From: Alphaproteobacteria bacterium
Lineage (GTDB): Bacteria; Pseudomonadota; Alphaproteobacteria; Micropepsales; Micropepsaceae
Direction: 5' to 3'
DNA: 64,000 nt
Assembly: GCA_019245415.1 (NCBI GenBank)
Contig: JAFARO010000004.1
Coordinates: forward strand, 992,001 to 1,056,000
Below, piece by piece: positions 42,278-50,493 of the stretch. Within the stretch, counting starts at the first letter, position 1. Each line of letters opens with the position of its first letter. Under the pieces are notes generated by a model, which worked only from the letters and a program-made list of their open reading frames with translations, was not told the origin of the DNA and made no database searches. The position numbers were made by a program, and so were the translations under genes.

Positions 42278-43254
42278 GCAGAACTGCGACGGTTGTCCTC
42301 GGCGGCCTTGCACTCGGCTTCGTCGCTGGATCGTTCTTCCTGGGGCCGTCGCACATCTCACCGGGCGCGCTTCTTGACGGCCTGTTCGGTGGACAAGGAA
42401 TCGACGGCGTGATCGCGCGGCAGATCAGGCTGCCTCGCGCGGCGCTTGGGCTCGTTGTCGGCTCGGCGCTCGGGGCGAGTGGTGCGGCATTGCAGGGCTT
42501 GTTCCGAAATCCGCTTGCCTCGCCCGATGTGACCGGCGTGACGTCCTGCGCCGGTCTGGGGGCGGTCCTCGCACTCTACTTCGGGCTTGCGGCACAGTTT
42601 CCGTTGCTGCTGCCGCTCTTTGCAGTTCTGGGCTCGCTCGGATCGGCAGCACTGTTGTTCATTCTGTCCCGGCGCGGCGCTGCGATCATGGCTTTGGTGC
42701 TGGCCGGGGTCGTGATCTCGAGCCTTGCCGTCGCATTAACGGCGCTGGCACTGACATTCGCGCCAAACCCCTATGCCATGTCCGAGATGGTGTTATGGAT
42801 GATGGGCTCGCTGAAGGACCGCACGTTGCATGAACTTCTTGTTGCGACACCCCTTGTGCTCGCCGGAATCGCGCTGTTGCTGAGCGCCGGGCGCGCACTC
42901 GATGCCCTGACCTTGGGTGAGGAGGCTGCCCACAGTCTCGGCATCGACGTCGCCGGCGCGCGCGCGCGTGTAGTTGTGGGAGTGGCGCTGGCAACGGGTG
43001 CGGCGACGGCAGCCGCGGGTGCGGTCAGCTTCGTGGGACTCGTCGTGCCTCATATCCTGCGTCCGTTCTATGGCCACAGTCCCGCGCGACTTATCCTGCC
43101 ATCTGCGCTCGGCGGCGCCGTTCTGGTCACGGCCGCCGATCTGCTGGTGCGCAGCATCGATCCGAGCGAGCAGCTGCGGCTAGGTGTCGTCACCGCGATG
43201 TTGGGCGCACCCTTCTTCTTCGCCTTGATCATTGGCTTGCGGAGAGATGCGTGA
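42274..43254 (+). CDS. FecCD-family ABC importer permease
   Basis: A 326-residue inner-membrane permease with about nine to ten helices. QIRLPRAALGLVVGSALGASGAALQGLFRNPLASPDVTGVT is the family's hallmark region (shown in part: RLPRAALGLVVGSALG and RNPLASPD). SFVGLVVPHILRP is the ATPase-contact and gate motif near the C-terminus. Starts within the stop of the binding protein and ends within the GTG start of the ATPase. Confidence 0.92.
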   Translation: MSRTATVVLGGLALGFVAGSFFLGPSHISPGALLDGLFGGQGIDGVIARQIRLPRAALGLVVGSALGASGAALQGLFRNPLASPDVTGVTSCAGLGAVLALYFGLAAQFPLLLPLFAVLGSLGSAALLFILSRRGAAIMALVLAGVVISSLAVALTALALTFAPNPYAMSEMVLWMMGSLKDRTLHELLVATPLVLAGIALLLSAGRALDALTLGEEAAHSLGIDVAGARARVVVGVALATGAATAAAGAVSFVGLVVPHILRPFYGHSPARLILPSALGGAVLVTAADLLVRSIDPSEQLRLGVVTAMLGAPFFFALIIGLRRDA

Positions 43255-44015
43255 TCGCGTTTGATAGTGTGACGGCGGGCTATGGCAAGCGCATTGCATT
43301 ATGCGAGTTGACGGCCCGCTTCGCACACGGTGCGGTCACCGGGATAGTCGGGCCCAATGGCGCCGGTAAGACGACATTGCTGCGCGTCTCGCTGGGTATT
43401 TTGCCCATTGCGCAAGGCTCCTTACGCATTGGAGACAGGCCGCTGTCGCAATGGTCCCGCGAAGCGCTGGCCCGCACCGTTGCCTATCTTCCGCAAGGCG
43501 GCCAGGCGCATTGGTCGATCTCGGCGGAAAATCTGGTCGCTCTTGGTCGGCTGCCCCATCGCGACCGCAATCCCCGCGCCATCGCTGCAGCGCTGGAACG
43601 TGCCGACGCGGCAGGCCTCGCCGGACGCCCTGTCGACGAGCTCTCTGCCGGCGAGCGCGCACGCGTGCTCGTTGCCCGAGCGCTCGCCACCGAACCGGAA
43701 GTTCTGCTCGCTGACGAGCCCGCCGCGTGGCTCGATCCGGCGCATCAGCTTCGTCTGATGGCCTTGCTGCGCGAAGAAGCCGCGCGCGGCGTTGCCGTCG
43801 CCGTCACGCTGCACGATCTTGCGCTTGCTTCGCGCTTTTGCGACGCCATTGTGGTCTTGCAGCAGGGCCGGCTTGTCGCGACGGAGCTGACGCAAGACAC
43901 CTTGGCGGAGGTGTTTGGTGTACGCGCGGTGACGGTGAGCGAAGATGGAGAGCATGCCATACTTCCCTGGACAATGAGGACCGACAATGACCAAGAAGCA
44001 CCACGGCTCCGATGA
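43251..44015 (+). CDS. ABC importer ATPase (FecE/BtuD-like)
   Basis: A 254-residue ATPase. Walker A is GPNGAGKTT, Q-loop LPQGGQAHW, signature LSAGERARVLVARAL, Walker B VLLADEPAAWLDP and H-loop VTLHDLALA. Begins with GTG overlapping the permease stop (GTGA) and ends 29 bp inside ppk2. Completes a one-substrate importer whose three genes are translationally coupled. Confidence 0.92.
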   Translation: MIAFDSVTAGYGKRIALCELTARFAHGAVTGIVGPNGAGKTTLLRVSLGILPIAQGSLRIGDRPLSQWSREALARTVAYLPQGGQAHWSISAENLVALGRLPHRDRNPRAIAAALERADAAGLAGRPVDELSAGERARVLVARALATEPEVLLADEPAAWLDPAHQLRLMALLREEAARGVAVAVTLHDLALASRFCDAIVVLQQGRLVATELTQDTLAEVFGVRAVTVSEDGEHAILPWTMRTDNDQEAPRLR

Positions 44016-44769
44016 CGAAGGCGATGGCCATTACAAGCAACAGCTGCGGGAATTGCAGATCGAACTCGTCAAGCTGCAGCGCGATTTGATCGCCGATGGC
44101 GCCCGCGTGCTCCTCACTCTCGAAGGCCGCGACGCGGCCGGCAAGGATGGGACCATCAAGCGCCTCACGGAGCATATGAGTCCGCGTGAAACCCGCGTGC
44201 ACGCGCCGGGAAAACCGTCAAGCCGCGAGGACACGGAGTGGTATTTTCAGCGCTTCGCGTCTTTCCTGCCCGCGGCGGGAGAGTTTGTCGTCTTCAATCG
44301 CTCCTGGTACAATCGTGCCGGCGTCGAGAAGGTCATGGGATTTTGCGGCGAGGACGCCGTGGAGGCCTTTTTCGAATCCGTCGGTCCGTTCGAGTGCCTT
44401 CTTGTTCGCGACGGCATCCAGCTGCGCAAGTATTATCTCGACATAACGCGCAAGGAGCAGAAGCGACGTCTCGAAGCGCGTCGAGAGGATCCTCTGAAGC
44501 AGTGGAAGATATCGCCCGTGGATCAGGCGGCGCAGAAGAACTGGAAGGCTTATTCGAAGGCGCGCGACGAGATGTTTGCGCGCACCAGTCACGATACGGT
44601 TCCCTGGCGCATCGTTCTCGCCAATGACAAGAAAAAGGCCCGCCTCGAGATCTTGCGTGACTTGCTAGACAGCTTCGATTACCGCGGAAAGGACAAGGGC
44701 CTGGTGCATCCCGATCGGGAGATCGTTTTCACCTGGTCCAGGCGACACCAGGACAGGATCGCGCAGTGA
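43987..44769 (+). CDS. ppk2: Polyphosphate kinase 2
   Basis: A 260-residue PPK2 that transfers phosphate between polyphosphate and nucleotides. Walker A GRDAAGKDG is at residues 47-55, followed by APGKPSSREDTEWYFQR, and Walker B is in VFNRSWYNRAGVEKVM. A lid region has YYLDITRKEQKRRL. Size matches class I PPK2. Its start lies 29 bp inside the ABC ATPase gene, so translation is coupled to the importer, though no metabolic link is obvious. The donor/acceptor preference (ADP, GDP or AMP) cannot be read from motifs here. Confidence 0.93.
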   Translation: MTKKHHGSDDEGDGHYKQQLRELQIELVKLQRDLIADGARVLLTLEGRDAAGKDGTIKRLTEHMSPRETRVHAPGKPSSREDTEWYFQRFASFLPAAGEFVVFNRSWYNRAGVEKVMGFCGEDAVEAFFESVGPFECLLVRDGIQLRKYYLDITRKEQKRRLEARREDPLKQWKISPVDQAAQKNWKAYSKARDEMFARTSHDTVPWRIVLANDKKKARLEILRDLLDSFDYRGKDKGLVHPDREIVFTWSRRHQDRIAQ

Positions 44770-44771
44770 GA

Positions 44772-45203
44772 CTATGGCCGGCGATGCCTTACGGGTGCAG
44801 CGGCCTGCGCCAGAGTACGCGTCTCCAGGATTTCGGCGGTCGCATCCCGGGCCGCGAGCAGCACTTTGCGAATCGAGCAGGTCGCTTCGTCGTCGCAGTC
44901 GGGACATTTGTGATACGCCGTGACACTGACGCAGGGGCTCAGGGCGAGAGGGCCGTCGATCTCTCGGATGATATCGGCGAAGGAGATTTCTTTGGCCGGC
45001 CGCCCCAGCTTATAGCCGCCGGCGCGGCCGCGCATGCTTTGCACGATACCGCGCCGCTTCAGCCCAAGCAGAATCTGTTCGAGAAATTTCCGCGGTACGC
45101 GGGCTTCCTCCGCGATGTCCGCGATCATCACCGGCTGCTCGTCGCCGCGTTGCGCCAGTACGATCAGCGCGTGAAGGGCATAGCGCGCCTTTTGGGAAAG
45201 CAT
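44772..45203 (-). CDS. Rrf2-family regulator with Cys cluster
   Basis: A 143-residue winged-helix protein starting MLSQKARYALHALIVLA, as in IscR/NsrR/RirA. The wing reads MRGRAGGYKLGRP. The cluster region has four Cys (PCVSVTAYHKCPDCDDEATC), of which three probably bind an Fe-S cluster used to sense NO, iron or redox state. It converges on ppk2, 2 bp away. An iron-sensing role would fit the adjacent importer but is inference. Confidence 0.85.
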   Translation of the reverse strand: MLSQKARYALHALIVLAQRGDEQPVMIADIAEEARVPRKFLEQILLGLKRRGIVQSMRGRAGGYKLGRPAKEISFADIIREIDGPLALSPCVSVTAYHKCPDCDDEATCSIRKVLLAARDATAEILETRTLAQAAAPVRHRRP

Positions 45204-45313
45204 CTTTGTTCGCCCGAAAGCCCAGCGAACATATGGAGATTCAGCGGAATCCGGTCAAGCGCACCGCGCACATGCGGGCGTTGGGCGGTCCTGCAAGCCC
45301 GATCGCCCCGGTT

Positions 45314-46060
45314 CTAAGGCTCGTTCTCTCCGCAGCAGGCTAGCGCCGCCAGCTTTTCGAAGTCGAGAATCTCCAGTTTGCCGCCCAACGTGCGAACCGC
45401 GCCCTCGTGGCGAAGCTGCTGCAGCATGCGGTTGATGTGGACCTGGCTGAGGCCCAGGATATCCGCAAGGATTTCCTGTGTCAGCGGCATCGGAAAGGCA
45501 TTTCCCGCCGTCTGACCGCAGCGCTGATGACGGCGGTAGAGCTCGAGAGTGAGATGGGCCAGCCGCTCATGGGCCCGAAGCCGTCCCGTGCGCAGAATCT
45601 GCCCCATCAACCGATCCTCGGTCTCGTCATCCAAAGAGTCGAGTGCCTGGGCCAGTGCGGGAAATTCTTCCGGGTTGCGACGCACCGCGTCCTGGAGTGC
45701 GCCGGCGTCGATGCTCTTCACCCCAGTCAGGCTGAGGTAGCTGGTACCGCTCTTGCCGCGCGATCGGTCGGTCAGAAGATCGCCGGCGATATAGAGCTGA
45801 AAAATCTGGCGCCGGCCGTCCGGCAGCGTCCGCGCGCGACACGCCCAACCGTTCAATATGAACTGCGGTGAAGTAACCTTGATCTCGCTCAGCGGCTCGT
45901 AGAAGAGCGGACTCTGCAGGGTCGCTGCCAGGATATCGGTTTCCCGGTCGGAGAGGTCTCCCATGGAGAGAAGCCGGTTGTGGATGGCCGATAGCGATGC
46001 GATCCCACCCCAGGCCCGCGCCTTCGCAGGAGCCTGGGTGCTCACGAATTGCAAATTCAT
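45314..46060 (-). CDS. Crp/Fnr-family transcriptional regulator
   Basis: A 248-residue protein with a cyclic-nucleotide-binding-like jelly-roll N-terminal domain (residues 40-150) and a winged helix with LTQEILADILGLSQVHINRML. The N-terminal Cys cluster of true Fnr is absent, so it is not an Fe-S oxygen sensor. Start at 46060 has AGG upstream; the frame is open further but without a good start. The promoter at 46088-46112 is an exact EcfG-type match, so expression should rise in the general stress response. Confidence 0.88.
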   Translation of the reverse strand: MNLQFVSTQAPAKARAWGGIASLSAIHNRLLSMGDLSDRETDILAATLQSPLFYEPLSEIKVTSPQFILNGWACRARTLPDGRRQIFQLYIAGDLLTDRSRGKSGTSYLSLTGVKSIDAGALQDAVRRNPEEFPALAQALDSLDDETEDRLMGQILRTGRLRAHERLAHLTLELYRRHQRCGQTAGNAFPMPLTQEILADILGLSQVHINRMLQQLRHEGAVRTLGGKLEILDFEKLAALACCGENEP

Positions 46061-46087
46061 GCGGCAAGCCTCCTGACGTGCACGATA

Positions 46088-46112
46088 AACGGATGAACGG
46101 GGAGGTGGTTCC
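46088..46112 (-). promoter_or_regulatory. EcfG (general stress sigma factor) promoter, exact match
   Basis: On the minus strand GGAAC (46112-46108) is followed by 16 bases and CGTT (46091-46088), the published consensus GGAAC-N16/17-CGTT of alphaproteobacterial EcfG. It is 28 bp from the ATG of the Crp/Fnr gene, giving a short 5' leader. The sigma factor itself is not in this window. Confidence 0.75.
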
Positions 46113-46175
46113 CGAAAACACGCCAAAATTTCTGAGGCGCTAAGCACCTGAATTTCAAGGAACTGTAGGAAAAGC

Positions 46176-46208
46176 GACGGCACCCACTCTCGTGGAGCGG
46201 GTGCCGTC
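46176..46208 (-). terminator. Rho-independent terminator after the Gly/Gln-rich gene
   Basis: Perfect 10-bp arms GACGGCACCC and GGGTGCCGTC around a 13-nt loop. Read on the minus strand the stem is followed by GCTTTTCC, a short U-run. It lies 12 bp past the stop of the gene at 46221. Confidence 0.8.
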
Positions 46209-46220
46209 TGCATTTGTCGG

Positions 46221-46436
46221 CTACTTGGAGCCGCTGCTCTGCGAGCCGCCCTGACCGCCGCTTTGGCCGTGCGAGCCGCCCGGTGCGGACTTGCCGCCCT
46301 CGTCGCCCGTCTGACCGGGGCGATTTCCGGATTGGCCGCTCTGGCCACCCATGCCCTGCTGGCCGCCGCCCATTCCCTGCTGGCCGCCTTGGCCGCCGGA
46401 CGGTGCCTGCTTGCCGGTCTGATTGTTCTGACCCAT
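46221..46436 (-). CDS. Small Gly/Gln/Ser-rich protein
   Basis: A 71-residue low-complexity hydrophilic protein (repeated GGQQGMGG, SGQSG units) with no hydrophobic segment. Strong ribosome-binding site (AAGGAGA) before ATG 46436. An EcfG-like promoter (46465-46489) sits just upstream and a clear terminator just downstream, so it is a well-defined single-gene transcript. Composition recalls hydrophilin-type stress proteins; function unknown. Confidence 0.8.
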   Translation of the reverse strand: MGQNNQTGKQAPSGGQGGQQGMGGGQQGMGGQSGQSGNRPGQTGDEGGKSAPGGSHGQSGGQGGSQSSGSK

Positions 46437-46464
46437 TTGGTTCTCCTTGTTGAGACAAGGAAGA

Positions 46465-46489
46465 AACGAATGAGGAGAGTGCGGGTTCA
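46465..46489 (-). promoter_or_regulatory. EcfG-like promoter of the Gly/Gln-rich gene
   Basis: On the minus strand TGAAC (46489-46485), 16 bases, then CGTT (46468-46465). One mismatch to GGAAC-N16-CGTT. 29 bp before the ATG at 46436. Confidence 0.6.
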
Positions 46490-46591
46490 CCGTCGACGGC
46501 AGGCACGGATTTGTGTACATCGCCCTTGATGCAGCCGTCGTCCATCTCTCTGATGTTTTCTACATCCGCGGTCCATCTTTCCAATCCGCAG

Positions 46592-47605
46592 TCAGCCACG
46601 CCTCCTCGCCGCCAGAGCCAACTGATCGAAGGTACATTGCCGCGGTAGCTTATCCGGTCGCCAACGCAGGAAGCGCGTACCATGGCGAAATCGGCTGCCG
46701 GAAACGTGATCGTACCGCACTTCGGCGACCAGTTTCGGCTTCAACGGCTCCCAAGCCGCGCTGCGCTCTGTCGACCACCGGCTCGGCGCACCCGGAGCAT
46801 CTCCAGTGAAGCCTGCACCACCCCGCAGCCGCTGAAGCATCTTCGTCAAGGCAGGCCGATCGGCATCGGCAATGCCAGACGTAAATCCCACGTGGTTCAG
46901 CTTTCCACTTTCGTCATAGAGACCCAGCAGCAGCGAACCGACCAGTGGCGAACCGCTGGCATAGCGAAACCCGCCGACCACGCAGTCCGCCGTTCGAAGC
47001 CGTTTGACCTTTATCATTGCACGCTCGCCCTGCAGGTAGGGGGCGTCGACGGCCTTGGCCACGACACCGTCCCACGTGCCGCTCGCATCGTTGAGCCATT
47101 TCTTTGCCTTTGCGATTTCCCCCGTCGCGGGGGTCAGTCTGAGACAAGGGCTGTCGCTGAATTTCTTGAACAGGCTCTCGAGCGCTTCGCGCCGCAGGCC
47201 CAGAGGCAGCGCCGTCAGGTCGCGGCGGCCGTCGGCGAGGACGTCGAACAGCATGTAGCGAGCCGGCGTTCGCTCGGCCAGCTTACGGATACGGCTTTCG
47301 GCAGGATGCAGGCGCATCTGCAACGCGTCGAAGGAGAGATGCCGACCAATCCAGATGACGAGCTCGCCATCGAGGACAAAGCGCGCCCGTCTGGTGTGTC
47401 GCAGGCATGCGACGACCTCCGGAAAGAACCGCGTCAGCGACTTTCCGGACTTGGCGCGCAGCTCAACCGATTCGCCGTCGCGAAAGGCCAGGCAGCGAAA
47501 GCCGTCCCATTTGGGCTCGTACTGCCAAGCGCCTGCGGGCAACGCGGCCGCCAGCCGCGCTTCCATCGGTCTTGCAGAGAGCGGAGACAGCGGTTTCTTG
47601 CGCAT
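46592..47605 (-). CDS. Stand-alone ATP-dependent DNA ligase (LigC-like)
   Basis: A 337-residue ATP-dependent DNA ligase without the polymerase and phosphoesterase parts of LigD. Motif I is EPKWDGFR with the adenylated Lys, motif III-like FVLDGELVIW, motif IV DGVVAKAVDAPYL and motif V AMIKVKRLRTADCVVGG. A C-terminal OB-fold domain follows to VAEVRYDHVSGSRFRHG. Such ligases act with Ku in end joining or in stationary-phase base-excision repair; no ku gene is in the window. The start at 47605 has AAGG upstream. Neighbours are stress genes. Confidence 0.88.
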   Translation of the reverse strand: MRKKPLSPLSARPMEARLAAALPAGAWQYEPKWDGFRCLAFRDGESVELRAKSGKSLTRFFPEVVACLRHTRRARFVLDGELVIWIGRHLSFDALQMRLHPAESRIRKLAERTPARYMLFDVLADGRRDLTALPLGLRREALESLFKKFSDSPCLRLTPATGEIAKAKKWLNDASGTWDGVVAKAVDAPYLQGERAMIKVKRLRTADCVVGGFRYASGSPLVGSLLLGLYDESGKLNHVGFTSGIADADRPALTKMLQRLRGGAGFTGDAPGAPSRWSTERSAAWEPLKPKLVAEVRYDHVSGSRFRHGTRFLRWRPDKLPRQCTFDQLALAARRRG

Positions 47606-47749
47606 GACCTTGCAACGGCGAAAGCGCAATTCGGATCGCGCCTTGTCGCGCAAGACATCGGCACAGTATCAATCTTGCTCGCTCTGCGTCTTTAACCTTC
47701 GCTATTTCGACGACAGTTTTTTCTCCGCGAATGAAATTTTTTTCGAGGA

Positions 47750-47774
47750 GGAACAACGCTCTAACCCCTTGGTT
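47750..47774 (+). promoter_or_regulatory. EcfG-like promoter of the hemerythrin-fusion gene
   Basis: GGAAC (47750-47754), 16 bases, then GGTT (47771-47774). The -35 is exact and the -10 has one mismatch (G for C). 48 bp before the ATG at 47822. The rest of the spacer (47606-47821) is AT-richer than its surroundings and holds no gene. Confidence 0.5.
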
Positions 47775-47821
47775 GTGATTTGTGCGCGCACTTGCGCGCT
47801 TCACAACCCGGGAAGAAAAAA

Positions 47822-49108
47822 ATGGCTGAAAGGAACGCCTCGAGCGCCAAGTCCTCAGGCACGGACAAGAACAAACAAAGCGGTGGGCTGCTTTCCACCG
47901 CGAGCAGTTTGCTTTCGACGTCCGGCGGCGGCCAGGACGCTGCGAGCCTGATCAAGGCCGACCACCGCAAAGTGGAAGGCCTGTTCAAACGGTACGAAGA
48001 CGCCTCCGACAGCGGGCAGAAATCCAAGCTCGCCAAGCAAGTGTGCAAGGAGCTCATCATCCACGCCCAGGTGGAGGAGGAGATCTTCTATTCGGCGTGC
48101 CGTGAGAAGGACGTCGAGGAGGATCTGCTCGACGAAGCGCAGATCGAGCACGATAGTGCCAAGCTCCTGATCGGCGAACTCATCGAAGGCTCGCCCGACG
48201 ACGAGTTTTACGACGCCAAGGTCAAGGTCCTGTCGGAATACATCAAGCACCACGTCGCGGAGGAGGAGAAACCTCGTACCGGTATTCTCGCCAGGGCGAA
48301 GAGCGCCGGTGTGGACATGAACGCGGTGGGCCAGAAAATCCTCGCCCGCAAGCAGGAGCTGACGGGCCAGCTCGACGAAAACGACCTCGATCCTCCCCAG
48401 CCCAAGGAACTCCACCCGGAGAAGGTCAAACCGGGCCGGGAGAAAAGCACGATGCCAAGGCAATCCTACGGCGACGAACGGCGACGTTACGCACGAGACG
48501 ATGATGACGACTATCGCGGTAGCGGACGCGAGCGCGACGGCCGGGGACGCTTCATGAGCGACGACGACCGCGGTTCCCGCGGCGGCAATGGCGGCCGCGG
48601 CCGGGAGCGCGACGACTATGGCCGGTTCATGAGCGACGACGACGATGGCGGCTATCGCGCCAGCGGCGGCGGCTATCGCTCGCGCGGGCGCGACGATGAG
48701 GATGGCGATCGCGGCCGCTCGCGCGGCGGTCACGGATGGTATGGCGACTCCCAGGGTCATTCGGAAGCCTCGGAACGCGGTTGGGAGAACCGCTCGTCCT
48801 CGCGCGGCGGCTACAGCTCACGCGGCGGCCGCTATGAAGAAGACGATGACGATCGCCGCTCCTCCCCACGCGGCGGCGGCCGCGGACACGGCGGCTGGTT
48901 CGGCGATCCCGAAGGTCATTCGGAAGCCTCCGAGCGCGGCTGGGAGCATCGCTCCTCTTCGCGCGGCGGCGGCGACTCTCGCTCGCGCAGCCGCGATGAC
49001 GACGACGATCGCCGCTCATCGTCTTCGCGTGGCCGCAGCCATGGCGGCTGGTTCGGCGACTCGCGCGGCCATTCCGAAGCGGCCCGCCGAGGATGGGAAG
49101 ATCGCTGA
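47822..49108 (+). CDS. Hemerythrin-like protein fused to a repeat-rich disordered tail
   Basis: A 428-residue protein. Residues 1-40 are polar and Ser-rich. About 41-170 is a hemerythrin-like four-helix domain with the expected His/Glu ligands (IKADHRKVEGLFKRY, IIHAQVEEEIFY, EHDSAKLLIGEL, YIKHHVAEEEK), which could hold a diiron site. After about residue 215 the chain becomes Arg/Asp/Gly/Ser-rich and disordered, with two RFMSDDD units and three copies of GG(W)(F/Y)GD--GHSEA--RGWE. This last motif occurs alone in short alphaproteobacterial proteins. The EcfG-like promoter upstream suggests stress expression. Iron or oxygen binding is inferred from ligands only. Confidence 0.85.
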   Translation: MAERNASSAKSSGTDKNKQSGGLLSTASSLLSTSGGGQDAASLIKADHRKVEGLFKRYEDASDSGQKSKLAKQVCKELIIHAQVEEEIFYSACREKDVEEDLLDEAQIEHDSAKLLIGELIEGSPDDEFYDAKVKVLSEYIKHHVAEEEKPRTGILARAKSAGVDMNAVGQKILARKQELTGQLDENDLDPPQPKELHPEKVKPGREKSTMPRQSYGDERRRYARDDDDDYRGSGRERDGRGRFMSDDDRGSRGGNGGRGRERDDYGRFMSDDDDGGYRASGGGYRSRGRDDEDGDRGRSRGGHGWYGDSQGHSEASERGWENRSSSRGGYSSRGGRYEEDDDDRRSSPRGGGRGHGGWFGDPEGHSEASERGWEHRSSSRGGGDSRSRSRDDDDDRRSSSSRGRSHGGWFGDSRGHSEAARRGWEDR

Positions 49109-49127
49109 TCCGATCTTGTGATCTCGA

Positions 49128-49161
49128 TCCGCTCCGGTGGCGCTTGCGCTGCCGGAGCGGA
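49128..49161. terminator. Hairpin between convergent genes
   Basis: TCCGCTCCGG and CCGGAGCGGA, perfect 10-bp arms with a 14-nt loop, between the hemerythrin-fusion gene and the convergent pirin gene. There is no T-run on either side, so it may end transcription only with Rho or act to block read-through. Confidence 0.45.
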
Positions 49162-49198
49162 CGCGGCTCGAGGCATCAATCGAGGCAATCGACTGCCT

Positions 49199-50089
49199 TT
49201 ACTCCAGCTGCGGCGCGGGCGCCGGCCGGTCGGGCGGCAAGGGGATGAATTCCTTGTCGTCGCCGGGAATCGTGCCGAAGCGCATGGCGTGCCAATCGTC
49301 CTTGGCCTGTTCGATACGCGACTGTCTGCTGGAGACGAAATTCCACCAGACATGCCGCTCACCGTCGAGAGGCGCTCCGCCCAATAGCATGGCGCGCGCC
49401 GGCGCATCTGAGGCAAGCGCCGCCGCTTCGCCTTTTTCCATCACGACCATGTCGCCGACCACGCACGGCCTGCCGTTGACCGTGACGCCGCCCTCGATGA
49501 CCAGGACCGCACGTTCGTCGTGTTCGTCCGTCATCTCGAGTTTGCCGCCCCCAGCGAAGCGTGCATCGGCATAGAAGATCGGCGAGAAAACCCGCACGGG
49601 CGAGGTCAGCCCGAAAGCCTTGCCCACCACGAGCCGCAGCTTCACGCCGTCGCGGTTCAGCTCCGGCAGATCCGCTTGGCGCACATTCTGGAAGGAGGGC
49701 TGCGTCTCCTCATCCTCGCGCGGCAGCCCGATCCAGCTCTGAATACCGTGCATGCGGTGGCCGTGCGCGCGGACATCGGGTCCGGTGCGTTCGGAATGCA
49801 CGATGCCGCGGCCGGCGGTCATCCAGTTGACGTCGCCGGGGTAAATGGACTGAACGGTGCCGAGGCTGTCGCGATGCACCTGCGAGCCCTCGAACAAATA
49901 AGTGACCGTGGCCAAGCCGATATGCGGATGAGGTCTGACGTCGATGCCGCGGCCCGGCGCGAACGCCGCCGGCCCGAACTGATCGAGGAAGACGAACGGC
50001 CCGATCGTGCGCCTGCCGGGCTGCGGCAGAATGCGATTGACGAAGAAGCCGTCCCCCAAATCGTGCGCTTTGCCTTTGAGGACGATCAT
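49199..50089 (-). CDS. Pirin family protein
   Basis: A 296-residue bicupin. The metal-binding motif is in VRPHPHIGLATVTYLFEG and GRGIVHSERT (His, His, His, Glu), as in pirins with quercetinase or regulatory roles. The C-terminal cupin has ALLLGGAPLDG-like sequence (MLLGGAPLDGERHVWWNFVSS). Its ATG overlaps the stop of the DUF952 gene by 4 bp. It is the last gene of the tldD-DUF952-pirin unit. Confidence 0.92.
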   Translation of the reverse strand: MIVLKGKAHDLGDGFFVNRILPQPGRRTIGPFVFLDQFGPAAFAPGRGIDVRPHPHIGLATVTYLFEGSQVHRDSLGTVQSIYPGDVNWMTAGRGIVHSERTGPDVRAHGHRMHGIQSWIGLPREDEETQPSFQNVRQADLPELNRDGVKLRLVVGKAFGLTSPVRVFSPIFYADARFAGGGKLEMTDEHDERAVLVIEGGVTVNGRPCVVGDMVVMEKGEAAALASDAPARAMLLGGAPLDGERHVWWNFVSSRQSRIEQAKDDWHAMRFGTIPGDDKEFIPLPPDRPAPAPQLE

Positions 50090-50493
50090 CCCGCGTCTCC
50101 CTTGTCGTCAGCAGGGGCCAATTGCGCGTGCTTCCCGGTTTCGTGGACGAACTCGCGCGCGCGAGAGAAATCGTCCTCGGCAAGGGAATCGAAGAGTGCG
50201 AACTCGGCATTTCGAACGGCATTGGCAGGAAGGGGGCTGTAGAGGTGCGGGAACAGATCGCCATTGCGCGAGGGCTCCCATTTCCATTTCCCGCCGAGTG
50301 CCTTCACGTCGACGGCGACCAATGCCAGCATGTCCTCGACGTGCCGAAAGTGCAGACGCAGCGTCTCGACGAGTTGTTCTGCTGTGGAGAGATGGATGAA
50401 CCCGTCCTCTTTGTCTTTTGCAGATCCCGCGAACGCGCCAACCCGCATCGCTTCCGACCAATCCTCGGCGGGTGCGATCTTGTAAACCAGCAC
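50086..50493 (-). CDS. DUF952 family protein
   Basis: A 135-residue cytoplasmic protein with the DUF952 features VYKIAPAEDW near the start, DGFIHLSTAEQLVET and FPHLYSPLP. Function of the family is unknown. It starts with GTG directly after the tldD stop and its own stop overlaps the pirin start, so the three genes are translationally coupled. Confidence 0.85.
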   Translation of the reverse strand: MLVYKIAPAEDWSEAMRVGAFAGSAKDKEDGFIHLSTAEQLVETLRLHFRHVEDMLALVAVDVKALGGKWKWEPSRNGDLFPHLYSPLPANAVRNAEFALFDSLAEDDFSRAREFVHETGKHAQLAPADDKGDAG

